NCBI RefSeq assembly: GCF_004114915.1
Contig: NZ_CP022219.1
Coordinates: forward strand, 1,766,501-1,830,500
Reading direction: 5' to 3'
DNA length: 64,000 nt
Source: Bradyrhizobium guangxiense
Lineage (GTDB): Bacteria > Pseudomonadota > Alphaproteobacteria > Rhizobiales > Xanthobacteraceae
The position numbers were made by a program, and so were the translations under genes. The notes beneath the pieces were generated by a model. It saw nothing but the letters and a program-made list of their open reading frames with translations. It was not told the DNA's origin and ran no database searches. Shown one piece after another: positions 1-8,335 of the stretch. Each line of letters starts with the position of its first letter. Positions within the stretch are counted from its first letter, which is position 1.

Positions 1-1
1 C

Positions 2-508
2 CGCGACGCCTCGCGCGAGGCGCTGCGCAATGCCGGCTTCGGCAGCCCGCTGCCCGGTGTCTGGGTTGCGCCGTCGGGCGTGCCCATCCCGGACGAAGCT
101 GCGGGCGCCATCCGACTCGAAGTTGCGGCAGAGGATGACAGCGGCCGCCGCCTGCTCAGCGCGAGCTGGCCGCTGGATCGCACCGCGGACGCCTATCTGA
201 AATTCATGAAGACATTCGAGCCGATCCGTGCCGCGATCGCGCGCGGCACCGATCTGTCCGAGGCCGACGCCTTCACCGCTCGCATCCTCTTGATCCATCA
301 TTATCGCCGTGTCGTGCTGCGCGATCCGCTGCTGCCCGAGAGCCTGTTGCCGGCGGACTGGCCGGGCCGGGCGGCACGGGAGCTCTGCGGCGACATCTAT
401 CGCGCGCTGCTCGCTCCGTCCGAGCAGTGGCTTGACGGCCATGGAACCAATGAAAAAGGGCCGCTGCCGCCCGCGCGGAAGCTGCTGGAACGGAGGTTCG
501 GTGCCTGA
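2..508 (+). CDS. paaX: PaaX, phenylacetate operon repressor (C-terminal part)
   Basis: This is the C-terminal part of the GntR-like repressor that senses phenylacetyl-CoA. The frame is open from base 2, so the N-terminal winged helix lies outside the window. The visible 168 residues match the PaaX C-terminal domain, including the run LIHHYRRVVLRDPLLPESLL and the following ADWPG. The stop is 76 bases upstream of paaA on the same strand, the usual place for the repressor of this operon. It is expected to act on the paaA promoter just downstream. Identity is firm from the C-terminal signature and context; ligand specificity is inferred from the family. Confidence 0.88.
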   Translation, partial: RDASREALRNAGFGSPLPGVWVAPSGVPIPDEAAGAIRLEVAAEDDSGRRLLSASWPLDRTADAYLKFMKTFEPIRAAIARGTDLSEADAFTARILLIHHYRRVVLRDPLLPESLLPADWPGRAARELCGDIYRALLAPSEQWLDGHGTNEKGPLPPARKLLERRFGA

Positions 509-515
509 CCATTAC

Positions 516-557
516 GTTACAGAAATATCTTGCATGAGGAAATTTTTGTTATATATT
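516..557 (+). promoter_or_regulatory. Candidate paaA promoter with imperfect inverted repeat
   Basis: An AT-rich stretch in otherwise GC-rich DNA sits between paaX and paaA. TTGCAT at 530-535 and TATATT at 552-557 are 16 bases apart and fit a sigma-70 type promoter. The arms GTTACAGAAATAT (516-528) and AAATTTTTGTTAT (540-552) form an inverted repeat matching at 9 of 13 positions. This would place a repressor across the -35/-10 region. PaaX is the obvious candidate, but the repeat is imperfect and the assignment is inference. Confidence 0.4.
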
Positions 558-584
558 GCCTCCCAATAAATCGGGAGGACGCGC

Positions 585-1577
585 ATGTATACTCAGGCGC
601 TAAACACGGCCGAGACCGACGATCGCGGTCTGGAGGACGCTAGCCGAGCCGCGCAATTCCAGGCCCGCATCGATGCCGAGGAGCGCATCGAGCCGAACGA
701 CTGGATGCCGGCGGCCTATCGCAAGACGCTGACTCGCCAGATCTCCCAGCACGCCCATTCCGAAATCGTTGGCATGCTGCCGGAAGGCAACTGGATCACG
801 CGCGCGCCGACGCTGCGCCGCAAGGCCGCGCTGCTGGCCAAGGTGCAGGACGAGTGTGGCCACGGCCTCTATCTCTACGCTGCCGCCGAGACACTCGGAT
901 CCTCGCGCGAGGAGCTGGTCGATGCCATGCTCGCCGGCAAAGCCAAGTACTCCTCGATTTTTAACTATCCGACGCTGACCTGGGCCGACATCGGCACGAT
1001 CGGCTGGCTGGTCGACGGTGCCGCGATCATGAACCAGATCCCGCTGTGCCGCTGCTCCTATGGCCCCTATGCGCGCGCGATGATCAGGGTCTGCAAGGAA
1101 GAGTCGTTCCATCAGCGCCAGGGTTACGAGATCATGCTGACGCTGTGCCGCGGCTCCGACGAGCAGAAGGCGATGGCGCAGGATGCGCTGAACAGATGGT
1201 GGTGGCCGGTGCTGATGATGTTCGGCCCGCCCGATGCCACGAGCCAGCACAGCGACACCTCGACGAAGTGGAAGATCAAGCGCTTCTCCAATGATGAGCT
1301 GCGCCAGAAATTCGTCGATGCTACCGTGCCGCAGGCGCAATATCTCGGCCTCACGATTCCAGATCCCGGCATGATTCAGGATGCCGACGGGCACTGGCGC
1401 TACGGCGAGATCGACTGGGCCGAGTTCAAGCAGGTGCTCGCCGGAAACGGCCCGTGCAATCGCGACCGCATGGCCGCACGCCGCAAGGCGCATGAGAAGG
1501 GCGCATGGGTGCGCGAGGCGGCCGCAGCCTATGCGGCGAAGCGCGCGCAGCGTCAGACCGCGCAAGCCGCGGAATAG
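585..1577 (+). CDS. paaA: PaaA, phenylacetyl-CoA 1,2-epoxidase catalytic subunit
   Basis: PaaA is the diiron subunit of the soluble multicomponent enzyme that epoxidises the aromatic ring of phenylacetyl-CoA using O2 and electrons from PaaE. The 330-residue protein has family length and shows the ferritin-like carboxylate and histidine ligands: Glu60, Glu90 with His93 (DECGH) and Glu173 with His176 (EESFH). GGGAGG sits just upstream of the ATG. It opens a tight operon, paaABCDE. Function follows from the conserved ligands, length and gene order. Confidence 0.97.
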   Translation: MYTQALNTAETDDRGLEDASRAAQFQARIDAEERIEPNDWMPAAYRKTLTRQISQHAHSEIVGMLPEGNWITRAPTLRRKAALLAKVQDECGHGLYLYAAAETLGSSREELVDAMLAGKAKYSSIFNYPTLTWADIGTIGWLVDGAAIMNQIPLCRCSYGPYARAMIRVCKEESFHQRQGYEIMLTLCRGSDEQKAMAQDALNRWWWPVLMMFGPPDATSQHSDTSTKWKIKRFSNDELRQKFVDATVPQAQYLGLTIPDPGMIQDADGHWRYGEIDWAEFKQVLAGNGPCNRDRMAARRKAHEKGAWVREAAAAYAAKRAQRQTAQAAE

Positions 1578-1587
1578 GGAGACCAAG

Positions 1588-1875
1588 ATGGCCACGCCGA
1601 ACACGCCGCTATGGGAAGTCTTCATTCGCAGCCGCAACGGGCTCGCGCACAAGCATGTCGGCTCGCTGCATGCGAGCGATGCCACCATGGCCCTGCAGGC
1701 CGCCCGCGACATCTACACTCGTCGCGGCGAGGGTCTGTCGATCTGGGTCGTGCCGTCGAGCGCGATCACGGCGAGCGATCCCGCCGAGAAGGCCATGATG
1801 TTCGAGCCGGCGGAATCGAAGATCTACCGGCATCCGACGTTCTATGAGGTGCCCGAAGAAGTGGGGCATATGTGA
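1588..1875 (+). CDS. paaB: PaaB, phenylacetyl-CoA epoxidase subunit
   Basis: This small 95-residue subunit of the epoxidase complex is thought to help assemble PaaA/PaaC heterodimers. The sequence MATPNTPLWEVFIRSRNG and the later IYRHPTFYEVPEEVGHM are typical of PaaB. The start chosen is the ATG at 1588, ten bases after the paaA stop, with GGGAGA upstream. A longer reading in the same frame would run back inside paaA and is rejected. Its stop overlaps the paaC start as ATGA, which suggests translational coupling. Confidence 0.95.
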   Translation: MATPNTPLWEVFIRSRNGLAHKHVGSLHASDATMALQAARDIYTRRGEGLSIWVVPSSAITASDPAEKAMMFEPAESKIYRHPTFYEVPEEVGHM

Positions 1876-2651
1876 TGGCGGTCGCCAACATCCAGGTCTG
1901 CGAAACGCCCCTGGTGCTCTTTACGCTGCGCCGCGCGGACGATGCGCTGATCCTCGGCCACAGGCTATCGGAATGGTGCGGGCACGCGCCGATGCTGGAG
2001 GAGGACATGGCGCTCTCCAACATCGCGCTTGATCTCATCGGCCAGGCCCGCGAGCTCTATAGCTACGCAGCCAAGGTCGAGGACAAGGACAACGACGAGG
2101 ACAAGCTCGCTTACTTGCGCGACGTCAGACAGTACCGCAACCTGTTGCTGGTCGAGCAGCCGAATGGCGATTTTGCCCAGACGCTGGTGCGGCAGTTCTT
2201 CTATTCCGCGTTTGCCGACCTCTATTGGCGCGCCATGATGACCTCGCGCGACACGACGCTGGCGGCGATTGCGGCCAAGTCGGAGAAGGAGAGCGCCTAT
2301 CATTTGCGCCACGCCTCGGAATGGCTCATCCGGCTCGGCGACGGCACCGACGAGAGCCATGCCCGCGCGCAAGCCGCGATCGATCAGCTCTGGGCCTTCA
2401 CTGGCGAGATGTTTGCCGTCGACGACGGCGAGCGTGGCCTGATCCATGCCGGTATCGCCGTTGATCCCGGGCCAGTGCGCGGCCGCTGGCTGCAGACGAT
2501 CTCCGATGTCGTCAGCGAAGCCACGCTGGTCCTGCCGCAGAACGACTGGATGCAGCAGGGCGGCCGTGCGGGCCGGCACAGTGAACATCTCGGCCATCTC
2601 CTGTCCGAGCTGCAATCGATGCAGCGCACCTTTCCGGGGTTGACATGGTGA
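1875..2651 (+). CDS. paaC: PaaC, phenylacetyl-CoA epoxidase structural subunit
   Basis: PaaC is the ferritin-like partner of PaaA; it stabilises the catalytic subunit and normally lacks a functional metal site. The ATG at 1875 overlaps the paaB stop; a GTG one codon earlier is the only close alternative. The 258-residue product carries the PaaC run LSEWCGHAPMLEEDMALSNI followed by ALDLIGQARELY. Its end overlaps the paaD start at 2645. Assignment is secure from sequence and position. Confidence 0.95.
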   Translation: MAVANIQVCETPLVLFTLRRADDALILGHRLSEWCGHAPMLEEDMALSNIALDLIGQARELYSYAAKVEDKDNDEDKLAYLRDVRQYRNLLLVEQPNGDFAQTLVRQFFYSAFADLYWRAMMTSRDTTLAAIAAKSEKESAYHLRHASEWLIRLGDGTDESHARAQAAIDQLWAFTGEMFAVDDGERGLIHAGIAVDPGPVRGRWLQTISDVVSEATLVLPQNDWMQQGGRAGRHSEHLGHLLSELQSMQRTFPGLTW

Positions 2652-3148
2652 GCGTGCTGGAGCGCGATAGCGAGCTGCGCCGGCGCGCCTGGGACGCTGC
2701 GGCGAGCGTGGTCGACCCGGAGATTCCGGTGCTGACCATTGCCGATCTCGGCGTGCTCCGCGATGTCGCCGTAGCCGGCGACCATGTCGAGGTCGCGATC
2801 ACCCCGACCTATTCCGGTTGCCCGGCGATGAACATGATCGCGCTCGAAATCGAGCTGGCGCTGGAGCGTGCCGGTTTTCACCAGTCAACAGTCCACACCG
2901 TACTGTCGCCGGCCTGGACCACCGACTGGATGAGCGAGGAGGGTCGCCAAAAGCTGCGTGCCTACGGCATCGCGCCGCCGCAGGCTTCAAGCTCGCGCCG
3001 CGCGCTGTTCGGTGCGCAGGCCGTCACATGCCCGCAATGCGGCTCGGAGAACACCGAGCTGCTCTCCGAATTCGGCTCGACCTCCTGCAAGGCGCTGTGG
3101 CGCTGCAAGTCCTGCCGCGAACCTTTCGATTATTTCAAGTGCCATTGA
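2645..3148 (+). CDS. paaD: PaaD, epoxidase maturation factor (MIP18/DUF59 family)
   Basis: The 167-residue protein has an N-terminal MIP18-like domain with DPEIPVLTIADLG and TYSGCPA (Cys59). A C-terminal zinc-ribbon-like part has C129xxC132, Cys148, C154xxC157 and Cys166. PaaD is needed for epoxidase activity and is thought to act in iron-sulfur cluster maturation, probably of the PaaE reductase, rather than as a stoichiometric subunit. The gene overlaps paaC by seven bases and ends two bases before paaE. Confidence 0.95.
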   Translation: MVSVLERDSELRRRAWDAAASVVDPEIPVLTIADLGVLRDVAVAGDHVEVAITPTYSGCPAMNMIALEIELALERAGFHQSTVHTVLSPAWTTDWMSEEGRQKLRAYGIAPPQASSSRRALFGAQAVTCPQCGSENTELLSEFGSTSCKALWRCKSCREPFDYFKCH

Positions 3149-3150
3149 CC

Positions 3151-4233
3151 ATGTCAGCCGCCGCACCCCGCTTCCACCGCCTGGCCGTCAACGACCTCCG
3201 CCGCGAGGCGATCGATGCCGTCTCGATGACCTTCGCGATTCCCGCCGAGCTCGCGCGCGACTACGCCTTTACGCCCGGCCAGTACCTCACGCTCCGCACC
3301 ACGCTGGATGGAGAGGAGGTGCGCCGCTCATATTCGATCTGCTCGGGTCCGGACGACGGCGAGATCCGTATCGCCGTGAAGAAGGTCGACGGCGGCGCGT
3401 TTTCGAGCTGGGCGGCCGAGGATCTCAAATGCGGCGACGAGCTCGACGTGATGACGCCGACCGGCCGCTTCGGCGTGGTCCCACCGGCAGATCGCGCGCG
3501 CATTCATGTCGGCTTCGCCGCAGGTTCCGGCATCACGCCGATCCTGTCGATCGTCAAGGGGACGCTCGCGCGTGAGCCGGATGGCCGTTTCTTCCTGTTC
3601 TACGGCAACCGCACCACCGACAACATCATGTTCCTCGAAGCGCTGGAGGAGCTCAAGGACCGCTTTATCGATCGCCTCTCGATCTTCCACGTCATCTCCG
3701 GCGAGGAGCAGGATATTCCGATCCTGCATGGCCGGCTCGACGGCGCCAAGGTGAGGGTGCTGCTCCGCTCGCTGGTGCCGGCGGGAAGCGTCGATCACGT
3801 CTTCATCTGCGGCCCTTCAGGCATGAGCGAGGAGATCGAAGCGACTTGCCGTAACCTCGGGATTGCGGAAGATCGCATCCATGTCGAGCGCTTCGTCTCC
3901 GAATTTGGTGGCAAACCGCGGCCGAAGAAGCCGGTTGCTCCCGACGCCCCGCCGAAGGCAATCGCCTCGCTGATCATCGACGGCAAGCGGCGTGACGTCC
4001 CGGTCGCCGAGGACGAGGCGATCCTCGATGCCGCGCTGCGGGCCGGCGTCGATCTGCCCTTCGCCTGCAAGGGCGGCATGTGCTCGACCTGCCGCGCCAA
4101 GCTGGTCGAAGGCGAGGCGCCGATGGACATCAACTATTCGCTGGAGCCGTGGGAGTTGAAGGCGGGCTTCGTCCTGACCTGCCAGGCCAAGCCGTCGTCG
4201 GAGCGCGTCGTGGTCGATTATGACCATGTCTGA
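3151..4233 (+). CDS. paaE: PaaE, phenylacetyl-CoA epoxidase reductase
   Basis: PaaE delivers NADPH electrons to the PaaA diiron centre. The 360-residue protein has an FNR-like module with the FAD motif RRSYS (58-62) and the nucleotide motif GSGITP (125-130). A plant-type 2Fe-2S domain carries Cys306, Cys311, Cys314 and Cys344. The ATG at 3151, two bases after the paaD stop, is preferred over a much longer reading of the same frame that would overlap paaD. It closes the paaABCDE block. Confidence 0.96.
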   Translation: MSAAAPRFHRLAVNDLRREAIDAVSMTFAIPAELARDYAFTPGQYLTLRTTLDGEEVRRSYSICSGPDDGEIRIAVKKVDGGAFSSWAAEDLKCGDELDVMTPTGRFGVVPPADRARIHVGFAAGSGITPILSIVKGTLAREPDGRFFLFYGNRTTDNIMFLEALEELKDRFIDRLSIFHVISGEEQDIPILHGRLDGAKVRVLLRSLVPAGSVDHVFICGPSGMSEEIEATCRNLGIAEDRIHVERFVSEFGGKPRPKKPVAPDAPPKAIASLIIDGKRRDVPVAEDEAILDAALRAGVDLPFACKGGMCSTCRAKLVEGEAPMDINYSLEPWELKAGFVLTCQAKPSSERVVVDYDHV

Positions 4234-4334
4234 GCAGCCGCATCAGACGCCGGCGATGCAAATGCGTCGCATTATTTGACAGTTTTGGCCAACCAGCAGA
4301 ACATCATGTGCAAGCATTTGACCGGGAGAGGCGC

Positions 4335-4793
4335 GTGAACCTCAAAGCCGCTTTGTCGCCTGAGAATGTTGCCCGCGCCTGCGCCGATGCGATGTGGGCC
4401 GAGGACGATGCCTCCAAGGGCCTCGGCATGGAGATCGTCGAGATCGGCCCGGGCTTCGCGACGCTCGCAATGACCGTGCGGCCGGACATGGTCAATGGCC
4501 AGCGCATTGCCCATGGCGGCTTCATCTTCACGCTCGCCGATTCCGCCTTTGCCTTCGCCTGCAACTCGCATAACGACCGCGTCGTTGCCGCGCAGGGACA
4601 GATCACGTTCATCAAGCCGGGCAGGCTCGGAGATCGCCTCGTCGCGAGGGCGCGGGAGGTCACGCGCGGTGGACGCTCCGGCATCTATGACGTGCGGGTC
4701 ACCGCCGGCGACACCGTGATCGCGGAATTCCGCGGGCATTCGCGGGTCATTGCCGGAACTTGGCTGCCGACCCAGGAACCGCAAGACAAATAA
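4335..4793 (+). CDS. paaI: PaaI, hotdog-fold acyl-CoA thioesterase
   Basis: PaaI-type thioesterases release CoA from stalled or misrouted hydroxyphenylacetyl-CoA intermediates. The protein shows the hotdog signature IAHGGFIFTLADSAFAFACN, with His60 and Asp69 in a 152-residue product. The start chosen is GTG at 4335 because GGGAGAGG lies at 4323-4330 and homologues begin near this point. A GTG at 4308 would add nine residues without a clear ribosome site. A gap of about 100 bases separates it from paaE. Confidence 0.9.
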   Translation: MNLKAALSPENVARACADAMWAEDDASKGLGMEIVEIGPGFATLAMTVRPDMVNGQRIAHGGFIFTLADSAFAFACNSHNDRVVAAQGQITFIKPGRLGDRLVARAREVTRGGRSGIYDVRVTAGDTVIAEFRGHSRVIAGTWLPTQEPQDK

Positions 4794-4835
4794 AGACCAA
4801 CATAAAAAGAAAACCGATGATGTGGGGAAGCCAAG

Positions 4836-6167
4836 ATGAACCTGACGAGGCTGAAGCAAGGTGGCAGCGCCTATAGCCCCGAGATGGATGCGCATGAGCG
4901 CGCCTCGCGCGACGAGATCATGGCGCTGCAGAAGCAGCGGCTGGCCTGGTCGCTGAAGCACGCCTATGACAATGTCGGGCATTATCGCAAGTCCTTCGAC
5001 GAGGCCGGTGTGCACCCGTCCGACTTTCGCGAGCTGTCCGATCTCGCGAAATTTCCGTTCACCGTGAAGACGGATTTGCGCGACAATTATCCCTTCAACA
5101 TGTTCGCCGTGCCGCGCGAGAACCTGGTGCGCGTGCATGCCTCCTCCGGCACAACCGGCAAGCCGATCGTCGTTGGTTATACGCAACGAGATATCGACAC
5201 ATGGTCGGACGTGATGGCGCGCTCGATCCGCGCCGCCGGCGGCCGCACCGGCATGATCATCCACAATGCCTATGGCTACGGTCTCTTCACCGGCGGGCTT
5301 GGTGTCCACTATGGCGCCGAGAAGCTCGGTTGCACCGTGGTGCCGATCTCCGGCGGCATGACCGAGCGGCAGGGGCAGCTCATCAACGACTTCCGTCCCG
5401 ACATCATCACGGTGACGCCGAGCTACATGCTGGCAATTCTCGACGAGTTCAAGCGCCAGAGGCTCGATCCGCGCCAGTGTTCGCTCAAGATCGGCATTTT
5501 CGGCGCCGAGCCCTGGACCAACGCGATGCGCGCCGAGATCGAGGAAGCCTTCGACATGGATGCGACCGACATTTACGGTCTCTCCGAGGTGATCGGCCCC
5601 CGGGTCGCGCAGGAATGCATCGAGACCAAGGATGGCCTTCATATCTGGGAGGACCATTTCTATCCCGAAGTGATCGACCCCGAGACAGGCGCAGTGCTGC
5701 CCGATGGCGAGAAGGGCGAGCTGGTCTTCACCTCGCTCACCAAGGAGGCCTTCCCGGTGATCCGCTATCGTACCCGCGACCTGACGCGGCTGCTGCCGGG
5801 CACGGCGCGGCCGGGCATGCGGCGCATGGAGAAAGTGACGGGCCGTTCCGACGACATGATCATCCTGCGCGGCGTCAACCTGTTCCCGACCCAGATCGAG
5901 GAGGTGCTGCTCGCGACCGACTGGTGCGGCGGGCACTTCATCCTGGAACTCACCCGCGAAGGTCGCATGGACGAGCTGACCATCATTGCCGAGGCGCGGT
6001 CGGAAAGCTGGGACGGAAGGGGTCTCGTCGACCATGCCGACCGGATCTCGACGCACATCAAGAATACGATCGGGATCAGCTCCAAGGTGCGGGTGGTGGC
6101 ACCGGCGACGCTGGAACGCTCGCTCGGCAAGGCCAAGCGGCTCTACGACAAGCGGCCCAAGGATTGA
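4836..6167 (+). CDS. paaK: PaaK, phenylacetate-CoA ligase
   Basis: PaaK activates phenylacetate to phenylacetyl-CoA with ATP, the entry step of the pathway. The 443-residue adenylating enzyme has the phosphate-binding loop SSGTTGKP at 103-110, then YGYGLFTGGLG and the RYRTRDLT region of the family. A GGGGAAG ribosome site precedes the ATG. It is the last gene of the visible paa block and is followed by a strong intrinsic terminator. Later-step genes (paaG, F, H, J, Z) are not in this block. Confidence 0.96.
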   Translation: MNLTRLKQGGSAYSPEMDAHERASRDEIMALQKQRLAWSLKHAYDNVGHYRKSFDEAGVHPSDFRELSDLAKFPFTVKTDLRDNYPFNMFAVPRENLVRVHASSGTTGKPIVVGYTQRDIDTWSDVMARSIRAAGGRTGMIIHNAYGYGLFTGGLGVHYGAEKLGCTVVPISGGMTERQGQLINDFRPDIITVTPSYMLAILDEFKRQRLDPRQCSLKIGIFGAEPWTNAMRAEIEEAFDMDATDIYGLSEVIGPRVAQECIETKDGLHIWEDHFYPEVIDPETGAVLPDGEKGELVFTSLTKEAFPVIRYRTRDLTRLLPGTARPGMRRMEKVTGRSDDMIILRGVNLFPTQIEEVLLATDWCGGHFILELTREGRMDELTIIAEARSESWDGRGLVDHADRISTHIKNTIGISSKVRVVAPATLERSLGKAKRLYDKRPKD

Positions 6168-6244
6168 TCTCTCGCTCCTCATGGTGAGGAGGCGCCACCG
6201 GGGCCGCGAGGCGGTTGACTTGACCGGCCCCAAAGGCGACAAGG

Positions 6245-6269
6245 CCCGCGAGAAATCGCGGGTCTTTTT
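6245..6269 (+). terminator. Intrinsic terminator after paaK
   Basis: A perfect 7-base stem, CCCGCGA (6245-6251) with TCGCGGG (6256-6262), encloses a GAAA tetraloop. It is followed by TCTTTTTA. This is a textbook rho-independent terminator for the paa transcript. The start codon of the next gene lies directly after its T-tract. Confidence 0.85.
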
Positions 6270-7274
6270 ATGTCGTCAGTCGATGCCAAATCCGTCGAAG
6301 CGCGCTGCGTACGCCTCCGGGCCAAGGCGGAGAACGCCGCCGCGCTTGCGCCGGTGGTCGAACGCCACACGCTGACGCGCGGGCCGGACGATCTCCTGAT
6401 CGAGGTGAAGGCTGCGGCCGTCAATCCCTCCGACGTGAAGGCTGCGACCGGGTTGATGCCCTATGCCGTGTTCCCGCGCACGCCGGGCCGCGATTATTCC
6501 GGCGTGGTCATCGACGGACCGGCCGGCACGGTCGGCCGCGAGGTGTTTGGCTCCTCCGGCGATCTCGGCATCCGCCGCGACGGCACCCACGCGAGCCATC
6601 TCGTGGTCGAGGCCGATGCCGTGGTTGAGAAGCCGAGCACGGTATCGTGGGAGGAGGCGGCCGGCATCGGTGTTCCCTTCGTCACCGCAATGGAAGGCTT
6701 TCGTCGCGCGGGTGTGCCGAAGAGCGGCGACACCGTGCTGGTGTTCGGCGTCAACGGCAAGGTCGGTCAGGCTGCGGTGCAGATCGCGACATGGCAGGGC
6801 GCGAACGTCATCGGCGTGGTACGCAAGGCCGAAGCTTACGAAGGCCACAGCAACGCGCCGATCGAGGTGATCGACGCCTCCGCGACGGACGTTGCCGCAC
6901 GCGTGCGCGAATTGACCGGCGGCAAGGGCGCCGACATTGTCTTCAACACGGTGGGCGATCCCTATTTCCAGGCAGCGCACAAGTCGCTCGCGTTGCGCGG
7001 TCGCCAGATCCTGATTGCCGCGATCGACCGCATCGTGCAGTTCAACATTCTCGAATTCTATCGGGGCCAGCACACCTATGTCGGCATCGACACGCTCGGC
7101 CTGTCGTCGACAGCAACCGGCGCGGTGCTGCGGGACCTCGGCCCAGGCTTTGCGAGCGGCCGCCTGAAACCGTTTCCGATCAAGGCGAATGCCGTCTATC
7201 CGCTCGAGCGCGCCAGGGAGGCCTATGTCGCAGTCGCGGGCTCCTCGCGCGACCGGGTGATCCTCAAGCCGTGA
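6270..7274 (+). CDS. MDR-family quinone oxidoreductase / zinc-independent alcohol dehydrogenase
   Basis: The 334-residue protein is of the medium-chain dehydrogenase superfamily, quinone oxidoreductase branch. It has the N-terminal motif AAAVNPSDVKAATG, the GRDYSGVV turn and a nucleotide-binding loop VFGVNGKVGQAAVQIA. No structural zinc cysteine cluster is seen, so a zinc-free NADPH enzyme is likely. The ATG used sits directly after the paaK terminator T-tract and has no Shine-Dalgarno sequence. Its stop is two bases before the next gene, so both are probably co-transcribed. The substrate is unknown. Confidence 0.8.
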   Translation: MSSVDAKSVEARCVRLRAKAENAAALAPVVERHTLTRGPDDLLIEVKAAAVNPSDVKAATGLMPYAVFPRTPGRDYSGVVIDGPAGTVGREVFGSSGDLGIRRDGTHASHLVVEADAVVEKPSTVSWEEAAGIGVPFVTAMEGFRRAGVPKSGDTVLVFGVNGKVGQAAVQIATWQGANVIGVVRKAEAYEGHSNAPIEVIDASATDVAARVRELTGGKGADIVFNTVGDPYFQAAHKSLALRGRQILIAAIDRIVQFNILEFYRGQHTYVGIDTLGLSSTATGAVLRDLGPGFASGRLKPFPIKANAVYPLERAREAYVAVAGSSRDRVILKP

Positions 7275-7276
7275 TC

Positions 7277-8335
7277 ATGGAAGCGTCCGCGCAACTCGTC
7301 GTCCTCGCCGGTCTCGGCATCGGTCTTGTCTACGGCGCCGTGGGCCTGCTCAGCGGCTTCTGCCTGATGAGCAGCATGCGCGGCTGGCTGACCGAGGGGG
7401 ACGGGCGGCTGGTGCGGACCTATGCGCTGGCGATCGCGACTGCGATCGCCGCAAGCCAGTGTCTTGCCGGTAATGGCACGATCGATCTCGGCAAGTCGAT
7501 CTACCTGCAACCATCATTCTCGGCGCCGGTGCTGTTCCTGGGCGGCCTGCTCTTCGGCTACGGCATGGTGCTGTCGAACGGCTGCGGCTCCCGCGCGCTG
7601 GTGCTGCTCGGCCGCGGCAATCTCCGCTCCTTCGTCGTCGTGATCGTGCTTGCCATCGCCGCGCAGATGACGCTCAAGGGCCTGATCGCGCCGGCGCGCA
7701 TTGCGCTGGTCCAGGCCTCGCAGGTCACGGTCACTGCAAATTCGCTGCCGTCCTTGCTGGCGACGCTCGGTCTCCCGGAGGCGTTTTCGCGCGTGCTCGC
7801 TGCCGTCATGGTCGTCGTCGCGTTGATCCTGTTTGCTTTCGCGCATCCGGCGTTCCGCCGTTCGCCCGGCCAGATCGCCGCGGGCATCATCGTGGGCCTC
7901 CTCGTCGCCGGCGGCTGGTACGTAACCGGTTATCTCGGCGCCGACGACTTCAATCCCATCCCGGTGACCTCGCTCACCTTCATCGCGCCGATCGCCGATA
8001 GCCTGCAATACGTCATGCTCTCGACCGGCCTGACGCTGAACTTCGGCATCGCGACGGTTGCCGGCGTCTTCGCCGGAAGTCTGGTGACGGCACTCGCAAC
8101 TGGCCGCTTCAAGCTCGAAGGCTATTCGTCGCCACGCCACATGCTGCGCTCAGGTACCGGTGCCGCGCTGATGGGGATCGGCGGCGTGATGGCGTTCGGC
8201 TGCTCGATCGGGCAGGGGCTCACCGGCGTCTCCACCCTCGCGCTGGGCTCGTTCGTCGCGGTTGCCGGAATTCTGCTCGGAACCACGGCGGGCCTGCGCG
8301 GACGCTTGCGGGTTCAGCCTCTCGCTGTGGCCTGA
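7277..8335 (+). CDS. YeeE/YedE family membrane transporter (sulfur-compound type)
   Basis: This 352-residue, very hydrophobic inner-membrane protein has two repeats of the YeeE/YedE fold. Each carries a cysteine motif: GMVLSNGCGSRALVLLGRG in the first half and GVMAFGCSIGQGLTGVS in the second. Family members move thiosulfate or related sulfur species across the membrane. The ATG at 7277 lies two bases after the preceding stop; an upstream extension of the frame would run through that gene. The 3' end overlaps the convergent EamA gene by 22 bases. Substrate is inferred only from the family. Confidence 0.8.
   Translation: MEASAQLVVLAGLGIGLVYGAVGLLSGFCLMSSMRGWLTEGDGRLVRTYALAIATAIAASQCLAGNGTIDLGKSIYLQPSFSAPVLFLGGLLFGYGMVLSNGCGSRALVLLGRGNLRSFVVVIVLAIAAQMTLKGLIAPARIALVQASQVTVTANSLPSLLATLGLPEAFSRVLAAVMVVVALILFAFAHPAFRRSPGQIAAGIIVGLLVAGGWYVTGYLGADDFNPIPVTSLTFIAPIADSLQYVMLSTGLTLNFGIATVAGVFAGSLVTALATGRFKLEGYSSPRHMLRSGTGAALMGIGGVMAFGCSIGQGLTGVSTLALGSFVAVAGILLGTTAGLRGRLRVQPLAVA

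Noticed and set aside
4272..6242. A 656-codon open frame on the minus strand opposite paaI and paaK
   Set aside because: It lies antisense to two well-supported genes, its translation is rich in His, Arg and Asp with no known fold, and such long antisense frames are common in GC-rich DNA.
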